A DNA stretch of 64,000 nucleotides, taken from Laceyella sacchari. Its GTDB lineage: Bacteria > Bacillota > Bacilli > Thermoactinomycetales > Thermoactinomycetaceae. Location of the stretch: contig NZ_SMDD01000004.1 in assembly GCF_004343255.1 (NCBI RefSeq), positions 62,001 to 126,000 on the forward strand. The letters are read 5' to 3'. Shown here one piece after another: positions 15,470 through 23,781 of this stretch. The first letter of the stretch is position 1; every line of letters starts with the position of its first letter. Made by a program: the position numbers and the translations under genes. The notes below the pieces were generated by a model that had not been told where the DNA came from, did no database searches, and saw only the letters and a list, made by a program, of their open reading frames with translations.

Positions 15470-16972
15470 ATGCAAGGAAAGTCTTCTGTTCCATTGGACC
15501 CGCGTGTGCAAGCTTTTTTGGATGGGAAGCCGAAGCCGCTGTTTATCGGAGGACGGTTTGTGGAATCGTTGTCAGGTAAGACGTTTGCCACGAGGAATCC
15601 GGCAACCGGGGAAGTGTTGGCGGAGGTGTATGAAGCGGACAGCGCCGATGTGGATGTAGCAGTGGAAGCGGCTGAACGGGCGTACGAGGGGCGTTGGTCG
15701 AAGCTGACTCCCAGTGAGCGGGGGAGGCTGATGTGGCGCCTGGCCGATTTGATTGAGGAACATGCGGAAGCCTTGGCCCAATTGGAGACGCTTGACAATG
15801 GGAAACCGATCAGAGAGACGCGGGCGGCGGATATACCGCTGACGGTGGATCATTTCCGTTATTATGCGGGGTGGGCCAGCAAAATCCACGGTCAAGTGAT
15901 TGATAACTCCGTTGGCAACAATTTCTTCTCGTATACCCGGCACGAGCCGATCGGTATTGTGGGACAGATTATTCCTTGGAATTTCCCGTTGCTCATGGCG
16001 GCATGGAAGTTGGGAGCGGCATTGGCGACTGGCAATGTGGTGGTTATGAAAACGGCAGAGCAAACGCCGTTGTCGGCGCTTTACTTAGGCCAATTGATCC
16101 AAGAAGCCGGCTTCCCCGAGGGAGTTGTCAATATCCTGTCGGGATTTGGCCCGACAGCGGGAGGGGCGATTGTGGCGCATCCCAAAATTCGCAAGGTGGC
16201 TTTCACCGGATCGACGGAAGTCGGCAAACTGATCATGAGTCAGGCGGCTGATCGGGTGAAACGGGTTTCCTTGGAATTGGGCGGGAAATCGCCAAATATT
16301 ATTTTCCCGGATGCTGACTTCTCAAAAGCAATTCCCGGGGCACTCAGGGGAATCTTCTTTAACCAGGGACAGGTATGTAGTGCAGGCTCCCGGCTGTTTT
16401 TGCACAAAAAGGTGTACGATAACTTCTTGGCTGATATGGCCGGATATGCGTCTAAGATCAAGCAGGGCCCTGGCCTGGATGAAACGACGGAGATGGGTCC
16501 GTTGGTGTCCGATGAGCAATTCGCACGCGTTTCCCAATACTTGGAGAAAGGGAAGGCGGAAGGCGCCAAGCCGTTGATCGGGGGGCAACCGCTGTCTTCA
16601 AAAGGGTATTTTGTACAGCCGACCATTTTTACCGATGTGAAAGCCGATATGACCATTGCGAAAGAAGAGATTTTTGGGCCGGTTGTGGCGGCGATGCCGT
16701 TTGACGATGAAGATCAGATAGCGGATGTGATTCGCCGCGCAAATGATAGCGAGTACGGCTTGGCGGCTGGGGTGTGGACAAAGGATGTCAGCAAAGCGCA
16801 TCGTGTGGCGCATGCGTTGGAGGCGGGAACGGTCTGGGTGAATTGTTACAATGTATTTGATGCGTCCGTTCCATTCGGGGGTTATAAACAATCTGGATTC
16901 GGGCGAGAGATGGGCAGCTATGCTTTGGATTTGTATACGCAAGTGAAGTCGGTGTGGATCAATCTCAACTAA
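15470..16972 (+). CDS. NAD(P)-dependent aldehyde dehydrogenase
   Basis: A 500-residue enzyme of the classical aldehyde dehydrogenase family, which oxidises aldehydes to carboxylic acids with NAD(P)+. Visible signatures are PWNFPLLMAAWKLGAALATG (cofactor binding), FTGSTEVGK, the catalytic-Glu motif LELGGKSPNI and the nucleophile motif NQGQVCSAGSR. It most resembles DhaS/betaine-aldehyde-type enzymes, but the substrate is unknown. ATG 15470 follows GAAGGGGG and gives the usual length; the open frame upstream is not needed. A TATAAT at 15415-15420 could be its -10 box, though no clear -35 is present. It faces an HxlR regulator, which may control it. Confidence 0.93.
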   Translation: MQGKSSVPLDPRVQAFLDGKPKPLFIGGRFVESLSGKTFATRNPATGEVLAEVYEADSADVDVAVEAAERAYEGRWSKLTPSERGRLMWRLADLIEEHAEALAQLETLDNGKPIRETRAADIPLTVDHFRYYAGWASKIHGQVIDNSVGNNFFSYTRHEPIGIVGQIIPWNFPLLMAAWKLGAALATGNVVVMKTAEQTPLSALYLGQLIQEAGFPEGVVNILSGFGPTAGGAIVAHPKIRKVAFTGSTEVGKLIMSQAADRVKRVSLELGGKSPNIIFPDADFSKAIPGALRGIFFNQGQVCSAGSRLFLHKKVYDNFLADMAGYASKIKQGPGLDETTEMGPLVSDEQFARVSQYLEKGKAEGAKPLIGGQPLSSKGYFVQPTIFTDVKADMTIAKEEIFGPVVAAMPFDDEDQIADVIRRANDSEYGLAAGVWTKDVSKAHRVAHALEAGTVWVNCYNVFDASVPFGGYKQSGFGREMGSYALDLYTQVKSVWINLN

Positions 16973-16990
16973 AGCAGGACAGAATGCCAA

Positions 16991-17015
16991 ACTCCCTCAA
17001 CGCCGTTGGGGGAGT
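16991..17015. terminator. Hairpin between convergent aldehyde dehydrogenase and hxlR-type genes
   Basis: ACTCCCTCAAC and GTTGGGGGAGT pair over 11 bases with one wobble and a 3-base loop; GTTTATTATTTTT follows on the plus strand. It lies between two convergent stops and may serve both directions. Confidence 0.65.
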
Positions 17016-17020
17016 GTTTA

Positions 17021-17350
17021 TTATTTTTGAAGTTTCATGCGTACACGGTGCCGTCTGCCCCAGCCATTTAATACATCCAGCACTTCTTTAATCGATTTCC
17101 CATATTCCGTCAAGGAATATTCTACTTTGGGAGGCACTTGAGAATATACTTGGCGATGAACCAGGCCATCTTGTTCTAGCTCTCGCAGTTGTTGTGTCAA
17201 CATCTTTTGCGTGATGTTGGGCATGCTGCGTTTCAACTCACTGAAGCGCTTGACTCCGTCCAACAGATGGCACAAAATCACCAATTTCCACTTCCCACCG
17301 ATGACTTTGAGCGTGGTTTCTACAGCATGCTTAAATTCAAGATCTCCCAC
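17021..17350 (-). CDS. HxlR-family winged-helix transcriptional regulator
   Basis: A 109-residue DNA-binding protein. The start FKHAVETTLKVIGGKWKLVI, then FSELKRSMPNITQKMLTQQL and VPPKVEYSLTEYGKS, are characteristic of HxlR/YodB regulators. Many of these sense electrophiles or aldehydes through cysteines. The usual N-terminal sensor Cys of the YodB type is not evident; one Cys lies in LVILCHLL. GTG at 17350 (reading leftward) follows GGGAG at a normal distance. It converges on the aldehyde dehydrogenase gene, so control of that gene is plausible but unproven. Confidence 0.88.
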   Translation of the reverse strand: MGDLEFKHAVETTLKVIGGKWKLVILCHLLDGVKRFSELKRSMPNITQKMLTQQLRELEQDGLVHRQVYSQVPPKVEYSLTEYGKSIKEVLDVLNGWGRRHRVRMKLQK

Positions 17351-17436
17351 ATTGTCACGCTCCCACTTGTATAAATGATCTATTTTCTAAAAATTGTATC
17401 ATATCACAGGAGAATTTGCTGACTCGCGCGATACAT

Positions 17437-17468
17437 AAAAACAGGCAACCACTTCGTTGCCTGTTTTT
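17437..17468. terminator. Orphan symmetrical hairpin between hxlR-type and pseudokinase genes
   Basis: AAAAACAGGCAAC and GTTGCCTGTTTTT form a perfect 13-bp stem with a 6-base loop and A/T tails on both sides, so it could stop transcription in either direction. No gene ends next to it. Otherwise I see nothing coding in 17351-17774. Confidence 0.6.
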
Positions 17469-17774
17469 ACATGAGTGATGGCTTGTGCTGTCGGGTTGCT
17501 CATTAGACAGGCAATTATGATAAATCTGGGGAGAGAAGAGGAATATACTTGTTTTTGGGGGTATATGGTAAATCAAGTTGCTAATTAGCAGAAGCGGGTA
17601 TCGGGTTTATTTGAGTACAAAAAGAAATATTTCTATTTGTTAGACATAAATCCCTTTAAAGATATATGAACTCGCCGCAATGCCTACTCTAGCGAATGGG
17701 TTCATGTTAGAATAAACGGTAGTAGGTTCGGAACTTGAAAAAAGTGAAAATCAGATTTAAAGGGGAAGCGCTGT

Positions 17775-18533
17775 ATGAAGCTGAAGGAACAAGGGGAGAT
17801 GATTAACGGGACGTACCGTGTACTCAAAACATTTCCATTTGTCATCGGCACCTTGTATTATACGGAAGCGCATCAAGACTCGGGGATCGTTTGCAAGCGG
17901 TTTGTCCATGCCCTGGAGCTGGATGCGATGCCGCACCAAGTGGAACCGGAAGAGGTTTTGGCACGCGACGAGTCCGTATTTTTTCCGGTGAAGGAAGTGT
18001 TTGTGGAAGACGGGGTCTTGTATCAAGTATTTCGACGTTTGGAAGGAAACCTCCTTGCTCATCATTTAATTCAGCATTCTCCTCTAAACTTGGAAGAAAC
18101 AGTCTGGATCGCGCGGGGAATCGTTAATCACCTGTTACGGTTGTATGGAGAGAAGCAATTGACGATCATCCATCCGCAAAATGTGTTGTTGACTCCCGGT
18201 AAGGCAATCCGCTTTTTGTACGGAGGAGCGTGGGGGACGCTACCTAAAGGACTGGCTCCCCAAGTGGATCAGAAAACCAATCAGTTAGTCGACTCCTATA
18301 CATTGGGGACATTGATTTATAGAATGTTGACTGGGAAAAATCCCATAGGCGTCGGTTTGACGATTCCGCCGATTTCCACCTATTGTGAAGAGTGTCCGCC
18401 AGAATTGGATGAGTGGATTGAGCGAACATGTTCATTTGATCTCCATAAACGACCGACCATCGCTGAAACAGCTGATTTCCTGGAATGGTTAGCAGAACGA
18501 AGGGTAAAAGTTGGAGGAGAGCGTGATGAGTGA
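17775..18533 (+). CDS. Protein-kinase-like pseudokinase
   Basis: A 252-residue cytosolic protein with the fold order of a Ser/Thr kinase but degenerate motifs. The glycine loop is absent, IIHPQN stands where HRDLKxxN is expected, and FLYGG stands in place of DFG. The C-lobe is recognisable: VDSYTLGTLIYRMLTGKNP and LDEWIERTCSFDLHKRPTI (the RP of the conserved last helix). Catalysis is unlikely. It is 30-40% similar by eye to the N-terminal half of the next gene, with which it overlaps by 8 bases. ATG 17775 follows AAAGGGGAAG. Confidence 0.75.
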   Translation: MKLKEQGEMINGTYRVLKTFPFVIGTLYYTEAHQDSGIVCKRFVHALELDAMPHQVEPEEVLARDESVFFPVKEVFVEDGVLYQVFRRLEGNLLAHHLIQHSPLNLEETVWIARGIVNHLLRLYGEKQLTIIHPQNVLLTPGKAIRFLYGGAWGTLPKGLAPQVDQKTNQLVDSYTLGTLIYRMLTGKNPIGVGLTIPPISTYCEECPPELDEWIERTCSFDLHKRPTIAETADFLEWLAERRVKVGGERDE

Positions 18534-20496
18534 GTTTAAACAGAAAGGCGATATTATTCAGGGTACATATGAGATCACGAGTGTGTTTCCCTTCGTCGAA
18601 GGGGTACTTTATTACACAACGGTGAAGAAGGAAGGCCCAGATGCCGGGCAAACTCGTTTCATCCATGCGGTCAACATGAAGAAAAAACCGGCTGATTATG
18701 AATTGGATGAGTTGATGTCGCGGAATCAGGAAATGTTTTTTCCGATTCAGGAAGTGTTTTTGGAAGACGGGAAGCTGTATCAGGTATTTAACAAGATGGA
18801 GGGCATCCTGTTTGGGGTCTATCTCATGCGTAGTGCTCCACTGACGATGGATGAAGTGGCGCGCATTTTGAAGACGGTCACCAACCATTTGATGCAGTGT
18901 TATGATGAAGAGCAGTTTGCGTTGATTGACCCGCAAAACATGATGATTACCTCTGCTGGAGAAGTCCGGTTCTTGTTTGGCGGCCCCAAGCGTCTGTTTG
19001 GGTTGGCACGCCGGGAAACGGAAGATGTGAAGAAAGTGGCCCAAGTGCTGTACCAGATGTTGACCGGCAAGCGAGTTGATGACAAAGTTGACAAAGTGGA
19101 ACCGGTGAAAGAGACACGGAAAGATATGTCGTTGGAATTGGAAAGCCTGATTCAGCGCGCGTTGTCGGCTGATCCGCTGAAACGGCCAAGAGTGCGGGAT
19201 TTTTGGCGTTGGGCTGAGCAGTACGAAGAAAAAAAGCAAAAAAAATCCAAGTCGGCAAGCGAAGTATTGCCAGCCAAAGTAGAAACCAAGAAGACAAAAG
19301 AAGAAACCCTTCCCAGACCAGTGAAAGGGAAGCAAGCGGAGAAACGGAAGCAGGTGGGACAACGTCCACGGGCACGCCGTCCTATCGTCGTGTTGCTTGG
19401 TGTCGTAGCCGCGTTGGCGGTGGCTGTTGGGGGGTTCATGTGGTTAAGTGGTGATTCGGCGGAAGACGTGCTGGCCGCTGGCGGAATTCTTGATACTTCC
19501 GTGAAGAAGGATGCTGAACAGGCGTTTGTTTATTATCAACAATCCAACCAGGCATATGACCGCAAACAGTTGGAGCAAGCGATCGCACTGGGACGCAAGG
19601 CGTTGAGCGCCGATCTGGGGAAAAAAGAGTACTATATTAACTTGGCCAATATGTATGGCGTGGCCCAACAATATGATAAGGGGAAAGTGGTGCTGGAAGC
19701 GGCTGTTGCCGAATTCCCTGATGAACCCAAATTACTTGACGATTTGTCGGTTTTCTCTTATTACCTGAAGGACTACACTGGGGCGCTGGAAGCGGCGAAC
19801 CGCGCCGTGAAGCTGAATCCAGGGGCTGGTTCATATTATTATCATCAAGGCAAGATTTATGGGGCTTTGAAACAATATGACAAAGCGATTCAATCTCTTC
19901 GTTACGCTACCATCGTCAGCAAGAAGACGCCCCGCTATTATCACGATTTAGCCGTGTATTTAAACATAAAGGGCCAGCTGGACGATGCGATCACGGAGGC
20001 CAAAAAGGCGGCAAAATATGCTGATCGGAAGCAGGAGGAGTACCATCTCACATTGGGCGTGCTCTACCTGAAAAAATGGGAGCAAGTCTCCAAAAATACT
20101 TCGCTAACCCCTCAGAAAAGGGAAGAAGAGATGGCCGAATACAGCAAACGGGCTTATCGTGCGTTTAATGATGCGGTGGATAAGGAAAAACGTTTCCCTA
20201 AGGGGCAATATTACAAAGCGTTGGCTCATTATTTGCATGGCAACTTTAAATCTGCCAACTCGGCAGCGTTGAAAGCGGCTGAGTTGGAGCCGAACAATGC
20301 CATCTATCAATATCAGCTTGGCTTGACGTACATTGCGTTGGGAGACAAGGAGAATGCCCTCAGCGTGTTGGAAAAAGCTTATCAGATTGATGCAAACAAC
20401 TCACTGATTCAAGACGCGATCAAAAAAGCCCAGCAGATTAAGCCGCAAAAAACAGACACCAAGAAGGAGGAAAAGGCCGATGAGAAAAAACAATAA
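18526..20496 (+). CDS. Membrane-anchored pseudokinase with extracytoplasmic TPR repeats
   Basis: A 656-residue protein. Residues 1-240 are a pseudokinase domain paralogous to the preceding gene (IDPQNMM in place of the catalytic loop, FLFGG in place of DFG, SADPLKRPRV at the end). A Lys-rich linker follows, then one transmembrane helix near residue 295 (VVLLGVVAALAVAVGGF). The outer part, residues 335-640, is made of TPR-type helical repeats such as AYDRKQLEQAIALGRKALSA and KQYDKAIQSLRYATIV. The topology matches PknB-like sensors with a protein-interaction ectodomain, but without kinase activity. ATG 18526 follows GGAGGAG and overlaps the upstream stop. Confidence 0.82.
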   Translation: MSEFKQKGDIIQGTYEITSVFPFVEGVLYYTTVKKEGPDAGQTRFIHAVNMKKKPADYELDELMSRNQEMFFPIQEVFLEDGKLYQVFNKMEGILFGVYLMRSAPLTMDEVARILKTVTNHLMQCYDEEQFALIDPQNMMITSAGEVRFLFGGPKRLFGLARRETEDVKKVAQVLYQMLTGKRVDDKVDKVEPVKETRKDMSLELESLIQRALSADPLKRPRVRDFWRWAEQYEEKKQKKSKSASEVLPAKVETKKTKEETLPRPVKGKQAEKRKQVGQRPRARRPIVVLLGVVAALAVAVGGFMWLSGDSAEDVLAAGGILDTSVKKDAEQAFVYYQQSNQAYDRKQLEQAIALGRKALSADLGKKEYYINLANMYGVAQQYDKGKVVLEAAVAEFPDEPKLLDDLSVFSYYLKDYTGALEAANRAVKLNPGAGSYYYHQGKIYGALKQYDKAIQSLRYATIVSKKTPRYYHDLAVYLNIKGQLDDAITEAKKAAKYADRKQEEYHLTLGVLYLKKWEQVSKNTSLTPQKREEEMAEYSKRAYRAFNDAVDKEKRFPKGQYYKALAHYLHGNFKSANSAALKAAELEPNNAIYQYQLGLTYIALGDKENALSVLEKAYQIDANNSLIQDAIKKAQQIKPQKTDTKKEEKADEKKQ

Positions 20497-20683
20497 CCGC
20501 CGGATGGGTTGGTTGGTTGCGATTGTTGGGATCGGTGCGTTTTTCTCTTTCGCCCCGTATAGTGAGGCGTTGCCCCCGGTGGTGGTGCAGGTTCCTTCAT
20601 TGCAGATGGAGCTGGAAAAAGTAGATTTCCCACCGGTGCCAGCCAGCACGGAAGTCAAGGAGAAGGCAAAAGAAGAAGAATAG
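20480..20683 (+). CDS. Small secreted or membrane-tethered protein, unknown function
   Basis: A 67-residue protein with a basic start and a hydrophobic segment (MGWLVAIVGIGAFFSFAP) ending near SEALP, followed by a short Pro-rich, acidic tail. ATG 20480 lies inside the end of the pseudokinase-TPR gene and follows AAGGAGG, so it is coupled to it, and a terminator follows directly. No family is recognised. It could be a partner of the TPR ectodomain. Confidence 0.6.
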   Translation: MRKNNNRRMGWLVAIVGIGAFFSFAPYSEALPPVVVQVPSLQMELEKVDFPPVPASTEVKEKAKEEE

Positions 20684-20709
20684 TCGGCTCAATAGAGCCG
20701 GCTTTTTTT
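20683..20709 (+). terminator. Rho-independent terminator after the pseudokinase operon
   Basis: GTCGGCTC and GAGCCGGC pair over 8 bases (one wobble) around AATA, followed by seven T. It overlaps the last base of the small-protein stop codon. Confidence 0.85.
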
Positions 20710-20734
20710 AGGCTGTATGGCTTCCCAAAATCGC

Positions 20735-20763
20735 TTGACTTTCGCCTATGCGGATAGTAATAT
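20735..20763 (+). promoter_or_regulatory. SigA-type promoter of tRNA-Ala
   Basis: TTGACT at 20735-20740 and TAATAT at 20758-20763 are separated by 17 bases and lie just upstream of the tRNA. A TATAAT at 20761-20766 overlaps, but with a 20-base spacer. Confidence 0.65.
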
Positions 20764-20786
20764 AATTCTTGTCTTTAATTACATAT

Positions 20787-20862
20787 GGGGCTATAGCTCA
20801 GCTGGGAGAGCACCTGCCTTGCAAGCAGGGGGTCAGCGGTTCGAATCCGCTTAGCTCCACCA
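20787..20862 (+). tRNA. tRNA-Ala (anticodon UGC)
   Basis: A 76-base tRNA. The acceptor stem is GGGGCTA/TAGCTCC, with a G-U pair. The D arm includes GCTCAGCTGGGAGAGC. The anticodon stem is CCTGC/GCAGG, with loop CTTGCAA placing TGC at 20820-20822. The T arm contains GGTTCGAATCC, and ACCA is encoded. It stands alone between its own promoter and terminator. Confidence 0.96.
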
Positions 20863-20868
20863 ATTTAC

Positions 20869-20902
20869 AAATTGCACCTCTTAATAGGGTGCAATTTTTT
20901 GT
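20869..20902 (+). terminator. Terminator of tRNA-Ala
   Basis: AAATTGCACC and GGTGCAATTT form a 10-bp stem with a 9-base loop, followed by T-rich sequence. Confidence 0.85.
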
Positions 20903-21007
20903 TTTTGGTGCCCAGATGGGGTGGATGGTTGCCCTTTATTTTTTTGCATAATTTTATGGAAAGAGGGAAAAAGGTAGTCATGATTGGTTTAAAGGAGGCA
21001 AGAGATT

Positions 21008-22102
21008 GTGGAAGGGGAGAAGAAGAAGGGCGAGCGAAACCGGTTCATATCATGGCTGGGCGGAGTGGGGGTGCTGCTTCTCAGTTTAGGCGGGAAGTTG
21101 AAGGCCTTGTTGCCGTTGTTGAAACTTGGAAAATTCGGCGGGACATTGGTTTCGATGTTTGTGTCGATCGGCGGTTATGCCTTGATCTACCCCTTTGAGT
21201 TTGCTGTCGGGCTGGTCATGATGATATTCATCCATGAGATGGGGCATGTGTGGGCAGCTCGACTCAAAGGCCTTCCCGTTTCGGCGCCGTCGTTCATCCC
21301 GTTCTTAGGGGCGCTGATTACGATGAAGCGCCAGCCTTCAGACGCAGCGACGGAAGCATTTATCGCTTATGGTGGTCCTCTGATGGGAACGTTGGGGGCC
21401 CTCGCCTGCTATGGATTGGGTTTGTGGCTGGATTCTCCCATGATGGTGGCGGTTGCCGTGGTGGGCTTCATGATCAATTTGTTTAACATGATCCCGGTAC
21501 ATCCCTTGGACGGCGGTCGCATCGTCACCGCTGTGACGCGCTGGCTGTGGGGACTAGGCTTGATCTTGGGTGCGGCGCTAATCATATGGACGAAAAGTAT
21601 TCTCTTGATAATCATTTACATTATGTTTGTTATTGAATTATGGTCTACATACGGACGCAAGAAGCGGAAAGCAAAACCGAGTTTGTTTCAAATCGAGGCC
21701 AAAATCGAAGAACAGAAGTTTTCTGAGGCAGGTGTATGGATTCCCGGGGAAGACCATCGTCGCCCATTGCCGTTTGTTCATTATTGTGAATTGGAAGATC
21801 AAAGCCACAAAGTGGCAGTGGAGTTCCCTGGCTTGGGCACCATCGCCACCTTTGAAATGCAAGGGGAATTGCATGAGTTAAATTTGGTTAAGACCACCAC
21901 TGAGGAGCAAGGTGTGGTGCGAATGATATTGGAAGGGAGATACACACCGGAACGGATCGGAGCAATTAATCGAGATGAGAAATATTACAGTGTTTCTCCC
22001 AAGACGCGCTGGGCATTTGGCATTGCGTATATCGGATTGATCGCTTTTTTGTGTTACATGGTGTATGTGACAGGCCAAGTGCCGTTGGAACAAATCCAGT
22101 AA
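21008..22102 (+). CDS. M50 (site-2 protease) family membrane metallopeptidase
   Basis: A 364-residue intramembrane zinc protease. The HExxH motif is HEMGH near residue 76. The third metal ligand motif lies in NMIPVHPLDGGRI (NxxPxxxLDGG) near residue 160. Four or five membrane segments surround these, followed by a soluble domain of about 120 residues and a final helix (FGIAYIGLIAFLCYMVYV). S2P-type proteases cleave membrane-bound regulators or signal peptides; the substrate here is unknown. GTG 21008 follows AAAGGAGG at a normal distance. It is a single-gene unit. Confidence 0.88.
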   Translation: MEGEKKKGERNRFISWLGGVGVLLLSLGGKLKALLPLLKLGKFGGTLVSMFVSIGGYALIYPFEFAVGLVMMIFIHEMGHVWAARLKGLPVSAPSFIPFLGALITMKRQPSDAATEAFIAYGGPLMGTLGALACYGLGLWLDSPMMVAVAVVGFMINLFNMIPVHPLDGGRIVTAVTRWLWGLGLILGAALIIWTKSILLIIIYIMFVIELWSTYGRKKRKAKPSLFQIEAKIEEQKFSEAGVWIPGEDHRRPLPFVHYCELEDQSHKVAVEFPGLGTIATFEMQGELHELNLVKTTTEEQGVVRMILEGRYTPERIGAINRDEKYYSVSPKTRWAFGIAYIGLIAFLCYMVYVTGQVPLEQIQ

Positions 22103-22139
22103 AAAGATGGATGCGATGGCAAATCAATCCCAAGAAACA

Positions 22140-22178
22140 AAAGAGGAGCCGCCTGTATTTGGGCGGTTCCTCTTTCGT
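22140..22178. terminator. Bidirectional hairpin between the M50 gene and the leftward lipoprotein gene
   Basis: AAAGAGGAGCCGCC and GGCGGTTCCTCTTT pair over 14 bases with one wobble. The better T-tract (TTTTGTTTC) lies on the minus strand, so it suits the leftward transcript and may also serve the M50 gene. A second small palindrome, ACGGGAT...ATCCCGT, lies at 22206-22222. Confidence 0.75.
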
Positions 22179-22276
22179 AAGTGGAATTAGCTCATTTGTT
22201 GGGTGACGGGATATAATCCCGTTTGGCTTATTTTATCAAAAGTTTGCTGTTGTGGAAATGCTTGTGGCTTTCATTT

Positions 22277-23020
22277 TTATTTAATGGTGATCGTTCGTGT
22301 GGTATGGTCATGTTCACTGTCTTTTTCCACATGCAACTTGAGTTGGTAGGTGCCAGGCTTGGCAAAGGTGAGCCTTGTTTCATAATGGCCTGCTTTGGTT
22401 TCGGCTGTATCGGAAAACAAGTGCTTGTCATCCCCTTCACACCAATACTCAAATTGGACGTTTGCATCGGTAAAAGGCTTGTTTGCTTTGGAGACGTGTC
22501 CGGTGATAGGCACTTGTGTGCCAGCCTTGGCATCAGTTGGTGCTTCGATGTGTAAGTGAAGATTGCTCTTGTGATCACTGGCGGTGCCGTGATGGGATGC
22601 GCTGGGATTGCCGACGACAAAAGTGGCGTTGATCATCTGGTGGGTTGCCGGTGTCGTCACATGCACAACCGCTACATGTTGTCCTTCTTCATTAAAGGTG
22701 TGAGTAGCTTGGTACACGCCGCTCTTCGTTTTTTGGGCTGCGATCATTTCGTGTTTGGCACCTTGTTTCCATACTTCAAACTCCACTTTGGCATCTTCGA
22801 CAGGTTGTTTGTCGGCTGTGATATGAGAAATGAGTTTCACAGGCTTGTCCTTGTCGGGATGGGCTGGATCTGTTTGAAAGGTAATATTCAACTGCGTGGA
22901 TTGGGTGGTTTGTGTATGGTGCTGATGATGTTGGGTCTGCTTCGTGTCGGTTTGGCATGCGGTCAATACCCCAGACAAGGTCAGGAGTCCCACCAATAAC
23001 ATAGCCGTATGTCGTTTCAT
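22277..23020 (-). CDS. Lipoprotein with two YtkA/FixH-like domains
   Basis: A 247-residue surface lipoprotein. The lipobox is LTAC, with Cys near residue 22, followed by a His-rich linker (HHQHH). Two related beta-sandwich domains follow, at about residues 45-140 and 155-247. Each has the YtkA-like pattern: KAGTQVPITGHV or DKPVKLISHI near the start, and a Y(E/Q)(A/T)xxxFxxxGxY/Hxxxx hairpin. YtkA-like domains are linked in several bacteria to copper or cytochrome oxidase assembly; the His-rich linker would fit metal handling, as inference. ATG at 23020 follows AAGGGAGT. It lies downstream of, and codirectional with, a two-component system. Confidence 0.82.
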   Translation of the reverse strand: MKRHTAMLLVGLLTLSGVLTACQTDTKQTQHHQHHTQTTQSTQLNITFQTDPAHPDKDKPVKLISHITADKQPVEDAKVEFEVWKQGAKHEMIAAQKTKSGVYQATHTFNEEGQHVAVVHVTTPATHQMINATFVVGNPSASHHGTASDHKSNLHLHIEAPTDAKAGTQVPITGHVSKANKPFTDANVQFEYWCEGDDKHLFSDTAETKAGHYETRLTFAKPGTYQLKLHVEKDSEHDHTTRTITIK

Positions 23021-23106
23021 TCCTGCTTACTCCCTTCTGAACCTTCCAAAAAAGCTCAACCTCTATTGTCAGCCTTTCCCTGCGGTTTGGCTATCCCTCT
23101 TTCGGG

Positions 23107-23781
23107 CTATTTTTCATCACGATCTCCCTGAAACCGTTGGGAAACCCATCCTTGTTCAACGGCGAAGCGGGCCAATTGCACCCGGTTGTGCAAATGCAAT
23201 TTCTGCATGATATTTTTTAAATGGTTTTTCACTGTATACTCCGAGATTGTGCAGGCAGCCGCAATTTCACGGTTGCTCAATCCTTTGGCCACATGGGTGA
23301 GAATCTCTTGTTCACGGCTGGTTAAGTTTGTGGAAGCGGGAGCCTTGGTTGGAGAGGGGGTAAATTCATGCAAAATCCGGCTGGCGATTTCTTTGGGCAT
23401 CGGTGCCTCATCGGCCACGATGGATCGTAAATAGGTGAGCCAAATCGAAGGATTCAAGTTCTTCAATAGGTAACCCTGTGCCCCTTTTTTCAGTGCCTCA
23501 AACAGATCAGACGCATCATCAGATACCGTGACCATCACGATTTTGATGGAGGGATATGCTTCCTTGATCAACCGCGTCGCTTCCAGGCCGCTCAGTCCCG
23601 GCATGTTGATGTCCATCAACACCATATCGGGCATCAACTCAGCTGCCAACCTCACCACTTCATAACCGTCTTGTGCTTCCCCCACCAATTCAAAAAAAGG
23701 GTCTTGCTCGATGATCATCCGCATGGCCTGGCGGGCATGTTTGTGGTCGTCTCCAATGAGAATCCGGCAAGGCTCAGCCAC
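23107..23781 (-). CDS. NarL/FixJ-family response regulator
   Basis: A 224-residue regulator. The receiver domain (1-120) has the acidic pair GDDH, the phospho-acceptor Asp in MVLMDINMPG, the Thr/Ser in VMVTVSDD and Lys in LLKNL. The LuxR-type helix-turn-helix (155-215) contains LTSREQEILTHVAKGLSNRE and YTVKNHLKNIMQKL. GTG at 23781 follows GCAGGAGGGG and overlaps the kinase stop, so it is translated with it. The target genes are unknown; the neighbouring YtkA-like lipoprotein is the nearest candidate. Confidence 0.93.
   Translation of the reverse strand: MAEPCRILIGDDHKHARQAMRMIIEQDPFFELVGEAQDGYEVVRLAAELMPDMVLMDINMPGLSGLEATRLIKEAYPSIKIVMVTVSDDASDLFEALKKGAQGYLLKNLNPSIWLTYLRSIVADEAPMPKEIASRILHEFTPSPTKAPASTNLTSREQEILTHVAKGLSNREIAAACTISEYTVKNHLKNIMQKLHLHNRVQLARFAVEQGWVSQRFQGDRDEK

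Noticed and set aside
18244-19362. 372-residue ORF antisense to the pseudokinase genes
   Set aside because: Composition (Phe, His, Leu-rich) is that of a reverse-frame shadow.
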